In this document: positions 30,294-39,416 of the stretch, piece by piece
Layout: each line of letters begins with the position of its first letter
How positions within the stretch are numbered: position 1 is the first letter of the stretch
From: Basfia succiniciproducens
GTDB lineage: Bacteria > Pseudomonadota > Gammaproteobacteria > Enterobacterales > Pasteurellaceae
Direction: 5' to 3'
Length of the DNA: 64,000 nucleotides
Assembly (NCBI RefSeq): GCF_011455875.1
Contig: NZ_CP015031.1
Span: forward strand, 725,405 to 789,404
The notes under the pieces: generated by a model
What the model saw: the letters and a program-made list of their open reading frames with translations, nothing else
What the model was told of the DNA's origin: nothing
Databases searched by the model: none
Translations under genes and position numbers: made by a program

Positions 30294-30734
30294 TTATTCT
30301 TCATCAATGACAAATTCAAACCAATCAATAACCTCTTTTTCATGAATACCGTTTTTAATTAAAATATCCGCTTCAATTACGGATTCCGCTCTACCTGAAA
30401 TTAGCGGATGCCAGTCAAATAAAGGTTTATTTTCATATAATAAACGATAAGCGCAGGTTTTTGGTAACCAACCGAAATCGGGCAGGTTTTTCTTCGTTAA
30501 TTTCGTACAATCCCGCTCCAGTTTAAAGCGGTTGGCATAATCCCGGCACTTTCCGGTTTCACAATCTAATAAATTGCAGGCAACACGAGTAAAATACAAA
30601 CGTTCCCGTCTGCCTCTGCCCTCAATAAATTTACGATAACAGCATTTACCACAGCCGTCGCATAGGGCTTCCCACTCTTTTTCGTTCATTTCAAGGAGCG
30701 ATTTATGTTTCCAAAATTCCCGATCTAATTGCAT
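30294..30734 (-). CDS. ycgN: YcgN-type UPF0260 Cys-rich protein
   Basis: A 146-residue cytosolic protein of the YkgJ/UPF0260 family, presumed to bind a metal or Fe-S cluster through clustered cysteines: CDGCGKCCYRK near the N-terminus and CNLLDCETGKC in the middle. The conserved KTCAYRLLYENKPLFDWHPLISG follows. The function is unknown. The frame is open upstream to 30797, but MQLDREFWKHKSL at 30734 is the family start. It lies beside malQ, as in H. influenzae. Confidence 0.87.
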   Translation of the reverse strand: MQLDREFWKHKSLLEMNEKEWEALCDGCGKCCYRKFIEGRGRRERLYFTRVACNLLDCETGKCRDYANRFKLERDCTKLTKKNLPDFGWLPKTCAYRLLYENKPLFDWHPLISGRAESVIEADILIKNGIHEKEVIDWFEFVIDEE

Positions 30735-30766
30735 AATTTTTACTAAATGAAAAATAAAAAACGACA

Positions 30767-30805
30767 AAAGTGCGGTCAAAATTTTTAAAATTTCCACCGC
30801 ACTTT
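30767..30805 (-). terminator. USS-hairpin terminator after the small lipoprotein gene
   Basis: AAAGTGCGGT (30767-30776) pairs with ACCGCACTTT (30796-30805). On the minus strand it is followed by TGTCGTTTTTTATTTTT, so it can terminate the glnS-lipoprotein transcript just before ycgN. Confidence 0.7.
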
Positions 30806-30832
30806 ATATTAGAACCGATTATTCGTTATTTA

Positions 30833-30976
30833 TTATTTGTTGATAGATAACGAATCGGTATTGTGATCGTATTTCAAACCGGAATTAGAACCTTCCGAAC
30901 CGTTGAAATAGATGTCTTTATTTGCACAAGCCGTTACAAAAGTTGCGGCGAGCATGACGAGAAACAATTTTTTCAT
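30833..30976 (-). CDS. Very small lipoprotein, translationally coupled to glnS
   Basis: A 47-codon gene reading [19 protein letters not shown] and ending in KYDHNTDSLSINK. It has a basic start, a hydrophobic core and a perfect lipobox VTAC with Cys17, leaving a mature peptide of only 31 residues. Its ATG overlaps the glnS stop (TAATG), so it should be co-translated with glnS, and a terminator follows its stop. I do not recognise the mature peptide; it is hydrophilic, rich in Asn and Ser. The call is based on the lipobox, overlap and terminator and not on homology. Confidence 0.75.
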   Translation of the reverse strand: MKKLFLVMLAATFVTACANKDIYFNGSEGSNSGLKYDHNTDSLSINK

Positions 30977-32640
30977 TAAAAACCTTCTTTTAAACTTACG
31001 GTTAAATTAAATACTAAATTGCCTGCTTTACTATCTTTGTTATCCGCACAATAATAGCCTTCGCGTTCAAACTGATACGCTTTTTCCGGCTCGGCGTTAG
31101 CCAGACTCATTTCAACTACGCCATGTTTCACAACTAAAGATTCAGGATTCATAGCGGCTAAAATATCTTCTTCCGCCCCCGGATTCGGCACATTGAACAA
31201 ACGGCCGTAGACACGGAATTCTGCAGGTAAATTTTCCGTTGCGGACACCCAATGGATCACGCCTTTCACTTTGCGGCCGTCCGCCGGGTTTTTGCCTAAA
31301 GTTTCAGGATCATAAGTACAATAAACAGTTGTAATATTGCCTTGTTCGTCTTTTTCCACGCGTTCCGCTTTAATGACATAAGCATGACGTAAACGCACTT
31401 CTTTGCCTAATACTAAGCGTTTATATTGTTTGTTGGCCTCTTCACGAAAATCCGCCTGATCAATATAAATTTCTTTCGTAAACGGCATTTCATGGGTGCC
31501 TAATTCCGGATAATTAGGATGATTCGGCGCAGTTAATACTTCTTTTTCAGTGATGTTTTCAATCACGATACGCAGCGGATTCAACACCGCCATGGCTCGT
31601 GGCGCATTCGTATTTAAGTCGTCTCGAATGCAGCTTTCTAATGCGCTGAACTCCACTACGTTATCCTGCTTGGTCACCCCGATACGGCGACAGAATTCAC
31701 GTAATGCGGCCGGTGTATAACCGCGACGTCGCAAACCGGAAATAGTCGGCATACGCGGATCGTTCCAACCGTCCACCGCACCTTCCGCCACCAATTTTAA
31801 TAATTTGCGCTTAGAAGTTAATGTGCCTTCTAAATTTAAACGTGAAAATTCATATTGATGCGGCAGCGGACGCTCAATTGAAATATGCTCCAACACCCAG
31901 TCGTATAAACGGCGGTTATCCTGGAACTCCAGTGTACATAACGAATGTGTAATGCGTTCAATAGCATCGGAAATGCAATGAGTGAAATCGTACATCGGAT
32001 AAATACACCATTTGTCGCCGGTTTGGTGATGGCTGGCAAATTTCACACGATAAAGCACGGGATCGCGCATTACCATAAACGGAGACGCCATATCGATTTT
32101 TGCACGTAAACAAGCCGCACCTTCTGCAAATTCGCCGTTTTTCATTTTTTCAAACAAATTCAGATTTTCTTCAATACTGCGGTCACGATACGGGCTGTTT
32201 TTGCCCGGTTCGGTTAACGTGCCGCGGTATTCGCGCATTTGTTCCGGCGACAGTTCATCCACATAAGCCAAGCCTTTCTCTATTAATTCGATGGCATAGC
32301 CGTAAAGCTGGTCAAAATAATCCGACGCATAATGAGGCTCGCCTTCCCATTTGAACCCTAACCATTCCACATCCTGTTTGATTGAATCTACATATTCCAC
32401 ATCTTCTTTCACCGGATTGGTATCGTCAAAACGCAAATTACATTTGCCCTGATAATCCTGCGCAATACCAAAGTTTAAACAAATGGATTTCGCATGACCG
32501 ATATGCAAATAGCCGTTCGGTTCCGGCGGAAAACGCGTGTAAACGTTATTATGTTTACCTGAAGCCAAATCTTCATCAATAATTTGACGGATAAAGTTTG
32601 TCGGGCGGGTTTCTTCGATAAGAATTTCGTTATTATTCAT
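30976..32640 (-). CDS. glnS: Glutaminyl-tRNA synthetase
   Basis: A 554-residue class I aminoacyl-tRNA synthetase charging tRNA-Gln. It has the HIGH motif in [14 protein letters not shown] (about residues 41-54), FDDTNPVKE, the KMSKS-equivalent loop [11 protein letters not shown], and the C-terminal anticodon-binding beta barrels ([25 protein letters not shown]). Length matches E. coli GlnS (554). It is divergent from macA. Confidence 0.98.
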   Translation of the reverse strand: MNNNEILIEETRPTNFIRQIIDEDLASGKHNNVYTRFPPEPNGYLHIGHAKSICLNFGIAQDYQGKCNLRFDDTNPVKEDVEYVDSIKQDVEWLGFKWEGEPHYASDYFDQLYGYAIELIEKGLAYVDELSPEQMREYRGTLTEPGKNSPYRDRSIEENLNLFEKMKNGEFAEGAACLRAKIDMASPFMVMRDPVLYRVKFASHHQTGDKWCIYPMYDFTHCISDAIERITHSLCTLEFQDNRRLYDWVLEHISIERPLPHQYEFSRLNLEGTLTSKRKLLKLVAEGAVDGWNDPRMPTISGLRRRGYTPAALREFCRRIGVTKQDNVVEFSALESCIRDDLNTNAPRAMAVLNPLRIVIENITEKEVLTAPNHPNYPELGTHEMPFTKEIYIDQADFREEANKQYKRLVLGKEVRLRHAYVIKAERVEKDEQGNITTVYCTYDPETLGKNPADGRKVKGVIHWVSATENLPAEFRVYGRLFNVPNPGAEEDILAAMNPESLVVKHGVVEMSLANAEPEKAYQFEREGYYCADNKDSKAGNLVFNLTVSLKEGF

Positions 32641-32904
32641 CTATCTCTCACTAATCGTCTTTTGATTAAAAGTTCCGTTCATTCTACACTGTTTGGGCGC
32701 AGAACAAAAGCGGCGACAAACGTATTCAAAATGAAGAGTTCCGTCGTTTATCCTTTCATACATTAAGATTAGAGTTATTTTTACTTTGGTGATAAAATCT
32801 TCCGCTGTTTACCAGACAATCTGTATTCTTAGTTCTTAAGAAATACTTAATAATCGTTTACTACACTTTCCAGACGAACCAACTAATAGAAATTATAGGA
32901 AATT

Positions 32905-34089
32905 ATGAAGAAAAAAGTTTTAGCCATTGCTGTACTTGCGGCGTTAATTGCCGGCGGTGCCTATTATTTTATGAACGGAAGCAAAAAAGCGCCGACCTAT
33001 TTAACTGAAGACGTGCAACGTTCCAATGTTGAAAAAACCGTCGTAGCATCCGGCTCTATCGAAAGCTCAAATGAAGTTGACGTCGGTGCGCAGGTTTCGG
33101 GAAAAGTCGTCAAACTTTATGTAACTTTAGGTCAGGAGGTGAAAAAAGGCGATAAAATTGCCGATATTGACTCCACAACCCAGATTAACAGCTTAAATAC
33201 TGCTAAAGCGGCGCTTGCCAGCTATCAGGCTCAGTTAAAAGCCAAACAAACGAGCTACAACGTTGCGCTTTCCAGTTATAATCGATTATCCAAATTATAT
33301 ACGCAACAATCCACTTCTTTAGATAATTTAAACAGTGCCAAAAATACCTTAGATGCGGCAAAAGCGGAAGTGGACGCCTTAAAAGAATCCATCAAACAAG
33401 CGGAAATTCAGGTTAATACGGCGGAAACCAATGTGGATTACACCAAAATCACCTCGCCTATCGACGGCACGGTGATTTCTACGCCGGTTTCCGAAGGTCA
33501 AACAGTTAACGCAAATCAAACCACCCCGACTATCGTCACCGTTGCCAATCTTGATAAAATGCTGATTAAACCTGAAATTTCCGAAGGTGATATCACCAAG
33601 GTTAAAGCCGGTCAGCAGGTAACTTTTACTATTTTATCCGACAGCACAACAACCTATGATGCCGTCATCGACAGTGTTGATCCCGCCACCACAACCACAA
33701 CGGACGCAAGTGCGACTTCAAGCGCTAGTAGCAGTTCGTCTTCTTCATCTTCTACTTCGGCGGTATATTATTATGCCAATATGGCGGTAGATAACCCTAA
33801 CCGCGTATTACGGATCGGCATGACCACCGAAAACACCATTAAAATTGCCCGTGCGGAAAACGTCTTAACCGTCTCTAATATGGCGTTAAAAAAGCAAGAT
33901 AACAAATATTATGTGAATGTCCTTAATGCTCAAAATCAGCCGGAACGCCGCGAAGTGCAAGTTGGTGTACAGGACGATTTTCATACTGAAATTAAATCCG
34001 GTTTAACGGAAAGTGATAAAGTTATCCTGTCACAAATAGAAGACGGCGAAAAAGTCGGTAATTTAGGCCGCGGACCTCGAATGTTTTAG
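32905..34089 (+). CDS. macA: MacA-type periplasmic adaptor of a tripartite efflux pump
   Basis: A 394-residue membrane-fusion protein joining MacB to an outer-membrane channel. The N-terminal membrane anchor is residues 4-23; then come the barrel-sandwich half (VDVGAQVSGKVVKLYVTLGQEVKKGDKIADIDS), a long coiled-coil hairpin (about 92-175), the second lipoyl half (TKITSPIDGTVISTPVSEGQTV) and the beta-barrel. Residues 262-286 are an unusual low-complexity run of Thr, Ala and Ser, including nine consecutive Ser, inserted in the barrel. MacAB pumps export macrolides, haem precursors or peptides; the cargo here is unknown. Confidence 0.93.
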   Translation: MKKKVLAIAVLAALIAGGAYYFMNGSKKAPTYLTEDVQRSNVEKTVVASGSIESSNEVDVGAQVSGKVVKLYVTLGQEVKKGDKIADIDSTTQINSLNTAKAALASYQAQLKAKQTSYNVALSSYNRLSKLYTQQSTSLDNLNSAKNTLDAAKAEVDALKESIKQAEIQVNTAETNVDYTKITSPIDGTVISTPVSEGQTVNANQTTPTIVTVANLDKMLIKPEISEGDITKVKAGQQVTFTILSDSTTTYDAVIDSVDPATTTTTDASATSSASSSSSSSSSTSAVYYYANMAVDNPNRVLRIGMTTENTIKIARAENVLTVSNMALKKQDNKYYVNVLNAQNQPERREVQVGVQDDFHTEIKSGLTESDKVILSQIEDGEKVGNLGRGPRMF

Positions 34090-34111
34090 CTAAAAGTGCG
34101 GTGAAATTTTA

Positions 34112-36043
34112 ATGAATATTATTGAAATTAAAGAACTTAATCGTTATTTCGGTGAAGGTGAAAACACCGTTCACGTATTAAAAAATATTTCCGTGAACAT
34201 TGAAAAAGGCGATTTTGTTGCAATTATCGGCCAATCCGGTTCGGGCAAATCCACTCTGATGAATATCATCGGTTGTTTGGATACCGCAACCAGCGGTTCT
34301 TATAAAATCGACGGTAAGGAAACCAATGAATTAACCTCCGATCAACTTTCTGATTTGCGCAGCCAAAAATTCGGTTTTATTTTTCAACGTTATAACCTGC
34401 TATCCGCCTTAACCGCGGCTGAAAATGTAGCGCTACCCGCCATTTATGCGGGAAAATCGCAAAGTGAGCGTCTTGCTCGAGCAGAAGAATTATTAAAAAA
34501 ATTAGGTTTGGACGGCAAAGAAAAAAATAAACCCAGCGAACTTTCCGGCGGTCAGCAGCAACGGGTCAGTATCGCCCGCGCATTAATGAACGGTGGAGAA
34601 ATCATCCTTGCCGATGAACCGACCGGTGCGCTGGATTCTCACAGCGGTGAAAACGTATTGGAAATCCTCCGCCAACTGCACAGCGAAGGACACACCATCA
34701 TTATGGTAACCCATGATAAAAACATTGCCGCCAGTGCAAACCGTATTATTGAAATTAAAGACGGTGAAATTATTAATGATACACAAAAGCATCCGGTGCA
34801 AAATACCGTCAATAATCAGTCTAAAGCGAAATCCCGTTTTGGTTTCAGCAAAGATCAGTTGATGGAAGCCTTTCAAATGTCGGTCAGTGCCATTATCGCC
34901 CACAAAATGCGTTCCTTGCTGACCATGCTTGGAATCATCATAGGTATTACCTCTGTAGTTTCCGTAGTGGCGCTGGGAAACGGTTCGCAACAAAAAATTC
35001 TGTCCAATATTAGCGGGCTTGGTACCAATACCATGACCATTTTTAACGGTACCGGCTTTGGTGACCGACGTGCGGAACAAATGCAGAACCTCACCGTAAA
35101 CGATGCGAATGCGCTGGCGAAACAAAGTTATGTGCAAAACGTGACGCCAAACAGCTCCTCCAGCGGGTTGTTAATTTACGGCAATCAGTCGTTCACCTCC
35201 ACTAATTTAAAAGGTATCGGCGAACAGTATTTTGACGTGGAAGGAATGGCATTAAAACAAGGGCGTTCCATTACCGCGCAAGAAGTAAGAGACAACGCGC
35301 AAGTGGCGTTATTAGACGAAAGTTCGAAAAAATCAATTTTTCCGAACGACAACCCTATCGACAAAATCGTGATGTTTGCAAAACGCCCGTTCCGCATTAT
35401 AGGCGTGGTTGCCGATCGCCAAATGGGCGCCGCCAGTAGCTCATTGAATATTTACGCCCCTTATACAACAGTAATGAACAAAGTCACCGGCGGCACCAAA
35501 ATCGATTCGATTACAGTGAAAATTGCCGATAACGTCAATACGGCGGTGGCTGAAAAAAGTCTAACGGAATATTTAACCGTACGTCATGGTAAAAAAGATT
35601 TCTTTATTATGAATAGCGATACCATTAAGCAAACCATTGAAAGCACCACGGGCACCATGAAACTGCTGATTTCCTCTATCGCTTTCATTTCCCTTATTGT
35701 CGGCGGTATCGGGGTGATGAATATTATGTTGGTATCGGTAACCGAACGGACAAAAGAAATCGGCGTACGTATGGCAATCGGTGCGCGCAAAAGCAATATT
35801 CTGCAGCAATTTTTAATCGAAGCCATATTAATTTGTATGATTGGCGGGATTTCAGGAATTATGCTTTCCCTGATTATTGGCGGTATATTTAATGTCTTTA
35901 TGACTGATTTTACCATGGTATTTTCCACCTTCTCCATTGTGGCGGCGGTGCTTTGCTCAACCTTAATCGGAGTAATTTTCGGTTATATGCCGGCAAAAAA
36001 TGCCGCTCAATTAGATCCGATTACCGCTTTAGCACGCGAATAG
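34112..36043 (+). CDS. macB: MacB-type ABC transporter (ATPase fused to FtsX-like permease)
   Basis: A 643-residue non-canonical ABC transporter. The N-terminal ATPase has Walker A GQSGSGKST, the Q-loop FIFQRYN, signature LSGGQQQR, Walker B IILADEPTGALD and the H-loop VTHD. A transmembrane helix near 265-290 (MRSLLTMLGIIIGITSVVSVVALG) is followed by a large periplasmic domain and three C-terminal helices, the MacB fold. The start is 22 bases after macA, and the USS in that gap supplies the only purine-rich sequence before the ATG (GCGGTGA), so it may double as the ribosome-binding site. Confidence 0.95.
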   Translation: MNIIEIKELNRYFGEGENTVHVLKNISVNIEKGDFVAIIGQSGSGKSTLMNIIGCLDTATSGSYKIDGKETNELTSDQLSDLRSQKFGFIFQRYNLLSALTAAENVALPAIYAGKSQSERLARAEELLKKLGLDGKEKNKPSELSGGQQQRVSIARALMNGGEIILADEPTGALDSHSGENVLEILRQLHSEGHTIIMVTHDKNIAASANRIIEIKDGEIINDTQKHPVQNTVNNQSKAKSRFGFSKDQLMEAFQMSVSAIIAHKMRSLLTMLGIIIGITSVVSVVALGNGSQQKILSNISGLGTNTMTIFNGTGFGDRRAEQMQNLTVNDANALAKQSYVQNVTPNSSSSGLLIYGNQSFTSTNLKGIGEQYFDVEGMALKQGRSITAQEVRDNAQVALLDESSKKSIFPNDNPIDKIVMFAKRPFRIIGVVADRQMGAASSSLNIYAPYTTVMNKVTGGTKIDSITVKIADNVNTAVAEKSLTEYLTVRHGKKDFFIMNSDTIKQTIESTTGTMKLLISSIAFISLIVGGIGVMNIMLVSVTERTKEIGVRMAIGARKSNILQQFLIEAILICMIGGISGIMLSLIIGGIFNVFMTDFTMVFSTFSIVAAVLCSTLIGVIFGYMPAKNAAQLDPITALARE

Positions 36044-36082
36044 TAGCAAAAAATAAAAATTCTGTTACAATATCGCACAAAC

Positions 36083-36096
36083 TGAACGATCGTTCA
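36083..36096 (+). promoter_or_regulatory. Palindromic operator-like site before the outer-membrane channel gene
   Basis: TGAACGATCGTTCA is a perfect 14-bp palindrome between macB and the TolC-like gene, 12 bases after a possible -10 box TACAAT (36066-36071). Such palindromes are typical of TetR/AcrR-type repressors; no repressor gene is nearby. Confidence 0.45.
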
Positions 36097-36117
36097 TTTA
36101 TAAAAATTTAAGTATCA

Positions 36118-36157
36118 AAGTGCGGTCAAAATTTTTGAATTTTTTTGACCGTACTTT
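36118..36157 (+). other. Imperfect USS hairpin between macB and the TolC-like gene
   Basis: AAAGTGCGGTCAAAA pairs with TTTTGACCGTACTTT at one mismatch (the second copy reads CCGTACTTT in place of CCGCACTTT). It sits 22 bases before the next start codon and could attenuate readthrough from macB. Confidence 0.5.
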
Positions 36158-36179
36158 TCCACTAAAAAGGAAATAATTA

Positions 36180-37553
36180 ATGTTAAAAATCAATAAATTA
36201 GCCCTTGCCGTGATTCTTTCCACCGCACTTGCGGGCTGTGCCAATCTCGACGATTCATATCAAGCCGCTCAAGACGATTTCAAACAATATGAAGAAGTAA
36301 CCAAGCAGTTTAATGTGAAAGATAATTGGTGGTCTTTATATAATGACGCTCAGTTAAACCGTGTTGTCGAGCAAGCTTTAGTCAACAATAAAGATCTTGC
36401 CAAAGCGGCAATTTCCGTGAACTCGGCGCTTTATCAGGCTAATTTGTTGGGTGCGGATTTAGTACCTAGTTTTAACGGTTCAACCAGCTCATCTGCAAGC
36501 CGCCCCATTGACCGTCACGATAATTCCACTATCAGCCACGGCGGCTCATTGAGCGTAAGTTATACTTTAGATTTATGGCGCCGTTTGGCGGATGCCGCTT
36601 CCGCCGGCGAGTGGAGTTATCAGGCAACGCAACAGGATATGGAAGCAACCCGCCTGTCATTAATTAATTCGGTTGTCGTGACTTATTATCAGATCGCTTA
36701 TTTAAATGATGCCATTAATGCCACCAACGACACCATTAACTATTATTCGCAAATTAACGGCATTATGCAAAACCGCCTAGCTCAGGGCGTGGAAGACCGC
36801 GCAAGCACCGATCAGGCGCAACAAGCGGTTCTCACCGCCCGCAACAACCTGATTTCATATCAAACTGCGAAAAAAACGGCCGAGCAGACTTTGCGCAATT
36901 TATTGAACTTAAAACCAAGCGAACCGTTAAATATCAATTTTCCTAATATTCTTAACGTTCAAACTGCCGGCGTAAACCTGAACGTACCTGTTTCTACAAT
37001 CGGTAACCGCCCTGACGTACGCGGCTATTTATACCGTTTAAACAGCGCGTTTAAAGATGCCAAAGCGACACAAAAAAGCTGGTTTCCGGAAATTACCTTG
37101 GGTGCAGGATTGTCTTCAAGCGGTACCAGAGTGAATAACGCCTTTAACAACCCGGTTGCAGCCGGTACGATTGGTATCAGCCTGCCGTTCTTAGACTGGA
37201 ACCATGTAAAATGGAATGTGAAAATTTCGGAAGCCGCCTATGACACAGCGCGTACAAACTACGAACAAAGTATTACCACGGCGTTGAATGAAATCGATAC
37301 TAATTACTTTGCCTACACCCAAGCGCAGCAAAACTTTACTAACCTGAAACAAAAATACGATTATGATAAACGTATCGCTCAGTACTACAAAAACCGCTAT
37401 GACGCCGGTGTTTCCGACTTAAAAGACTGGCTTTCCGCAATCAACACCGAACGTGCATCGCAAGTGTCTATTTTGAATGCAAAATACAGTGTTATTCAAA
37501 ACGAAAACGCCATTTATAGCTCAATGGCGGGTTATTACAGCCCTAAATTCTAA
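36180..37553 (+). CDS. TolC/NodT-family outer-membrane efflux lipoprotein
   Basis: A 457-residue outer-membrane channel. It begins with a lipoprotein signal (ALAGC, Cys20) and contains two repeated helical/beta halves of the outer-membrane efflux protein family (NWWSLYNDAQLNRVVEQALVNNKDLAKAA; GNRPDVRGYLYRLNSAFKDAKATQKSWFPEITLGAGLSSSG), with the SLPFLDWNHVKWNVK and YDAGVSDLKDWLSA stretches. As the third gene after macA-macB it should complete the pump. It resembles TdeA of Aggregatibacter, a TolC-like protein needed for drug efflux and leukotoxin export, but I cannot establish orthology. Confidence 0.9.
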   Translation: MLKINKLALAVILSTALAGCANLDDSYQAAQDDFKQYEEVTKQFNVKDNWWSLYNDAQLNRVVEQALVNNKDLAKAAISVNSALYQANLLGADLVPSFNGSTSSSASRPIDRHDNSTISHGGSLSVSYTLDLWRRLADAASAGEWSYQATQQDMEATRLSLINSVVVTYYQIAYLNDAINATNDTINYYSQINGIMQNRLAQGVEDRASTDQAQQAVLTARNNLISYQTAKKTAEQTLRNLLNLKPSEPLNINFPNILNVQTAGVNLNVPVSTIGNRPDVRGYLYRLNSAFKDAKATQKSWFPEITLGAGLSSSGTRVNNAFNNPVAAGTIGISLPFLDWNHVKWNVKISEAAYDTARTNYEQSITTALNEIDTNYFAYTQAQQNFTNLKQKYDYDKRIAQYYKNRYDAGVSDLKDWLSAINTERASQVSILNAKYSVIQNENAIYSSMAGYYSPKF

Positions 37554-37577
37554 TTTTTAATTGAATTAGCGCTATAA

Positions 37578-37626
37578 AAAAGTGCGGTGAAAATTTCAAA
37601 ATTTTCGAAATTTTCACCGCACTTTT
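37578..37626. terminator. Long USS-hairpin terminator between convergent genes
   Basis: A 20-bp perfect stem begins AAAAGTGCGGTGAAAA (37578-37597 with 37607-37626). T tracts on both sides serve both the efflux-channel gene and epmC. Confidence 0.85.
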
Positions 37627-37650
37627 ATTTTTGTAATTTATGCAATAAAC

Positions 37651-38211
37651 CTAAATTTTACCGACATCAAATTTAGCTAAATCAATGCTGTCTTCCGTTC
37701 CATAAAATTCAACTAACGCCTTACGTAATATTTCCGCCCGTTTCGGCAAGTAACCGCGATCCGCATACTCTTTTACCTGATTATAAACCGCTTTTTTGAA
37801 AGGTGCGGTGTCGCCCGGATTGCCGTTTAAATTATCGGCGCTGGCAAAATAACGAAAATCCGCTGCGGTGGCAAGCACCCATTCGATAGCCTGCGGTTTT
37901 ACTTCAACCCGTTCAAACTCCCGTTGGCGTTGTGTAGAACGCCCGTCCGGCTCATACCAATAACCGAAATCCTCTAATTTTCGGCGCTCCTTACCCGCCA
38001 CCAACCAATGGGAAATTTCATGCAATGCGCTGCTGTAAAAGCCTCTGGCAAAATAAATTACATTGTAAGGGCGTTCGCTTTTTACTCCGTTTTCATCTAA
38101 AAATGCAGGTAAATAAATAGGATATTCGCCGCCTTTTTCTAATTTTGTGTTGTATTCCGATTCAAAACATTGATTAAAAATATTGATAATATCCGTTAAA
38201 TTATGTTCCAT
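37651..38211 (-). CDS. epmC: Elongation factor P hydroxylase EpmC (YfcM)
   Basis: A 186-residue enzyme that hydroxylates the beta-lysylated lysine of EF-P after EpmA/EpmB act. Sequence matches the YfcM family: IFNQCFESEYNTKLEKGGEYPIYLPA, YNVIYFARGFYSSALHEISHWLVAGKERRKLEDFGYWYEPDGR (with the HExxH-like metal motif HEISH) and FERVEVKPQAIEWVLATAA. The ATG at 38211 with GGAA upstream is preferred over a TTG 13 codons earlier. Epm partner genes are not in the window. Confidence 0.9.
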   Translation of the reverse strand: MEHNLTDIINIFNQCFESEYNTKLEKGGEYPIYLPAFLDENGVKSERPYNVIYFARGFYSSALHEISHWLVAGKERRKLEDFGYWYEPDGRSTQRQREFERVEVKPQAIEWVLATAADFRYFASADNLNGNPGDTAPFKKAVYNQVKEYADRGYLPKRAEILRKALVEFYGTEDSIDLAKFDVGKI

Positions 38212-38364
38212 TAATTTATTCCAATTGATCACATGATAAAAATCGCTCAAGGGTAAAACTTTTCGGAAAAAAAATAAACCCTAATTATCAGCTAAATGGC
38301 GTTAATTCATTTTAGATCAATAAATTTCCCTAACGATGCCGTTTTCCCATAAAAAGACATAAAA

Positions 38365-38391
38365 AAAGCACGTAATGTAATAACGTGCTTT
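38365..38391 (-). terminator. Terminator of htpX
   Basis: AAAGCACGT (38365-38373) pairs with ACGTGCTTT (38383-38391); on the minus strand it follows the htpX stop and runs into seven T residues. Confidence 0.85.
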
Positions 38392-38410
38392 CCTTTGAAA
38401 TTTCAATTAA

Positions 38411-39265
38411 TTATTTGCTTGTTTCCAGCGCTTCAATACGTTTTTCCAGCGGCGGATGGCTCAAAAATAATGACGTGAAACCACCGCGTTTGCCGTTAAT
38501 GGCAAATGCCGCTAATTTACCGTCCATTTCCTGTGGCTCATGAATAGCCTGCAAACGTTTTAAGGCGGCAATCATTTTTTGTTTACCCGCTAACTCTGCG
38601 GAACCCGCATCGGCACGGAACTCCCGGAAACGTGAAAACCACATGGCAATCATACTTGCCAGGAAACCGAAAACCACTTCAAGTACCATAGCCACGAGAA
38701 AATAAATACCGGAATTGCTTTCTTCGCTGCTGCGATTATTAGCGACCATTCGCGCAATCATGCGTGCGGCAAAAATAACAAAGGTATTTAGCACGCCTTG
38801 CAGTAAAGTCATTGTGACCATGTCACCATTTTTGATATGACTGATTTCATGAGCCAATACGCCCTCCGCTTCATCGCGAGTCATATTATTTAACAGCGCA
38901 GTACTGACGGCAACAAGCGAATTGTTTTTGCTGGCACCGGTGGCAAAAGCATTCACATCATTAGAATGATAAATTGCTACGTCAGGTTTCGGTAAACCGG
39001 CTTTTTCCGCTTGGGAATGTACGGTCTGCAGTAACCAGCGCTCCGTATCGTTACGGGGCTGTTCGATTACTTCCGCACCGGTTGCCGCCAAAGCAGAACG
39101 TTTAGACATCAGCAAGGAAATAATAGAACCGGTGAAACCAAATAATGCCGCCATAATTAACAGCCCCATGGCATCCTGACCGCGAATTCCCGTTAAACTC
39201 AGAATAATGTTAAATACAATTAATACGGCGGCGTTAGTAGCTAAAAATAAAAGAATTCTCATCAT
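38411..39265 (-). CDS. htpX: HtpX, membrane-bound zinc metalloprotease
   Basis: A 284-residue M48 protease that takes part in inner-membrane protein quality control with FtsH. Two N-terminal helices (3-24 and 33-54), the zinc motif HEISH within [17 protein letters not shown], two further helices (about 152-172 and 185-212) and the third ligand region [12 protein letters not shown] are visible. The start MMRILLF with GAAGGA upstream matches E. coli. Confidence 0.96.
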   Translation of the reverse strand: MMRILLFLATNAAVLIVFNIILSLTGIRGQDAMGLLIMAALFGFTGSIISLLMSKRSALAATGAEVIEQPRNDTERWLLQTVHSQAEKAGLPKPDVAIYHSNDVNAFATGASKNNSLVAVSTALLNNMTRDEAEGVLAHEISHIKNGDMVTMTLLQGVLNTFVIFAARMIARMVANNRSSEESNSGIYFLVAMVLEVVFGFLASMIAMWFSRFREFRADAGSAELAGKQKMIAALKRLQAIHEPQEMDGKLAAFAINGKRGGFTSLFLSHPPLEKRIEALETSK

Positions 39266-39416
39266 AGGGAATTTTCCTTCATAAAGTTAATAAATAAATG
39301 TTAAAGCTTGAAAAGCGTTTACCAAAATAAACGATATTTAGTATAAATACTTTTCTAAAATTTAGTAGTAAATAGTTATTATTTTGTTAAATTCAAGAGT
39401 GTCGAGTAACTATTTT

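Noticed and set aside
34583-35137. 184-codon ORF antisense to macB, and others at 35573-35937
   Set aside because: They are opposite strongly conserved ABC-transporter codons and have low-complexity, non-protein-like composition; shadows of macB.
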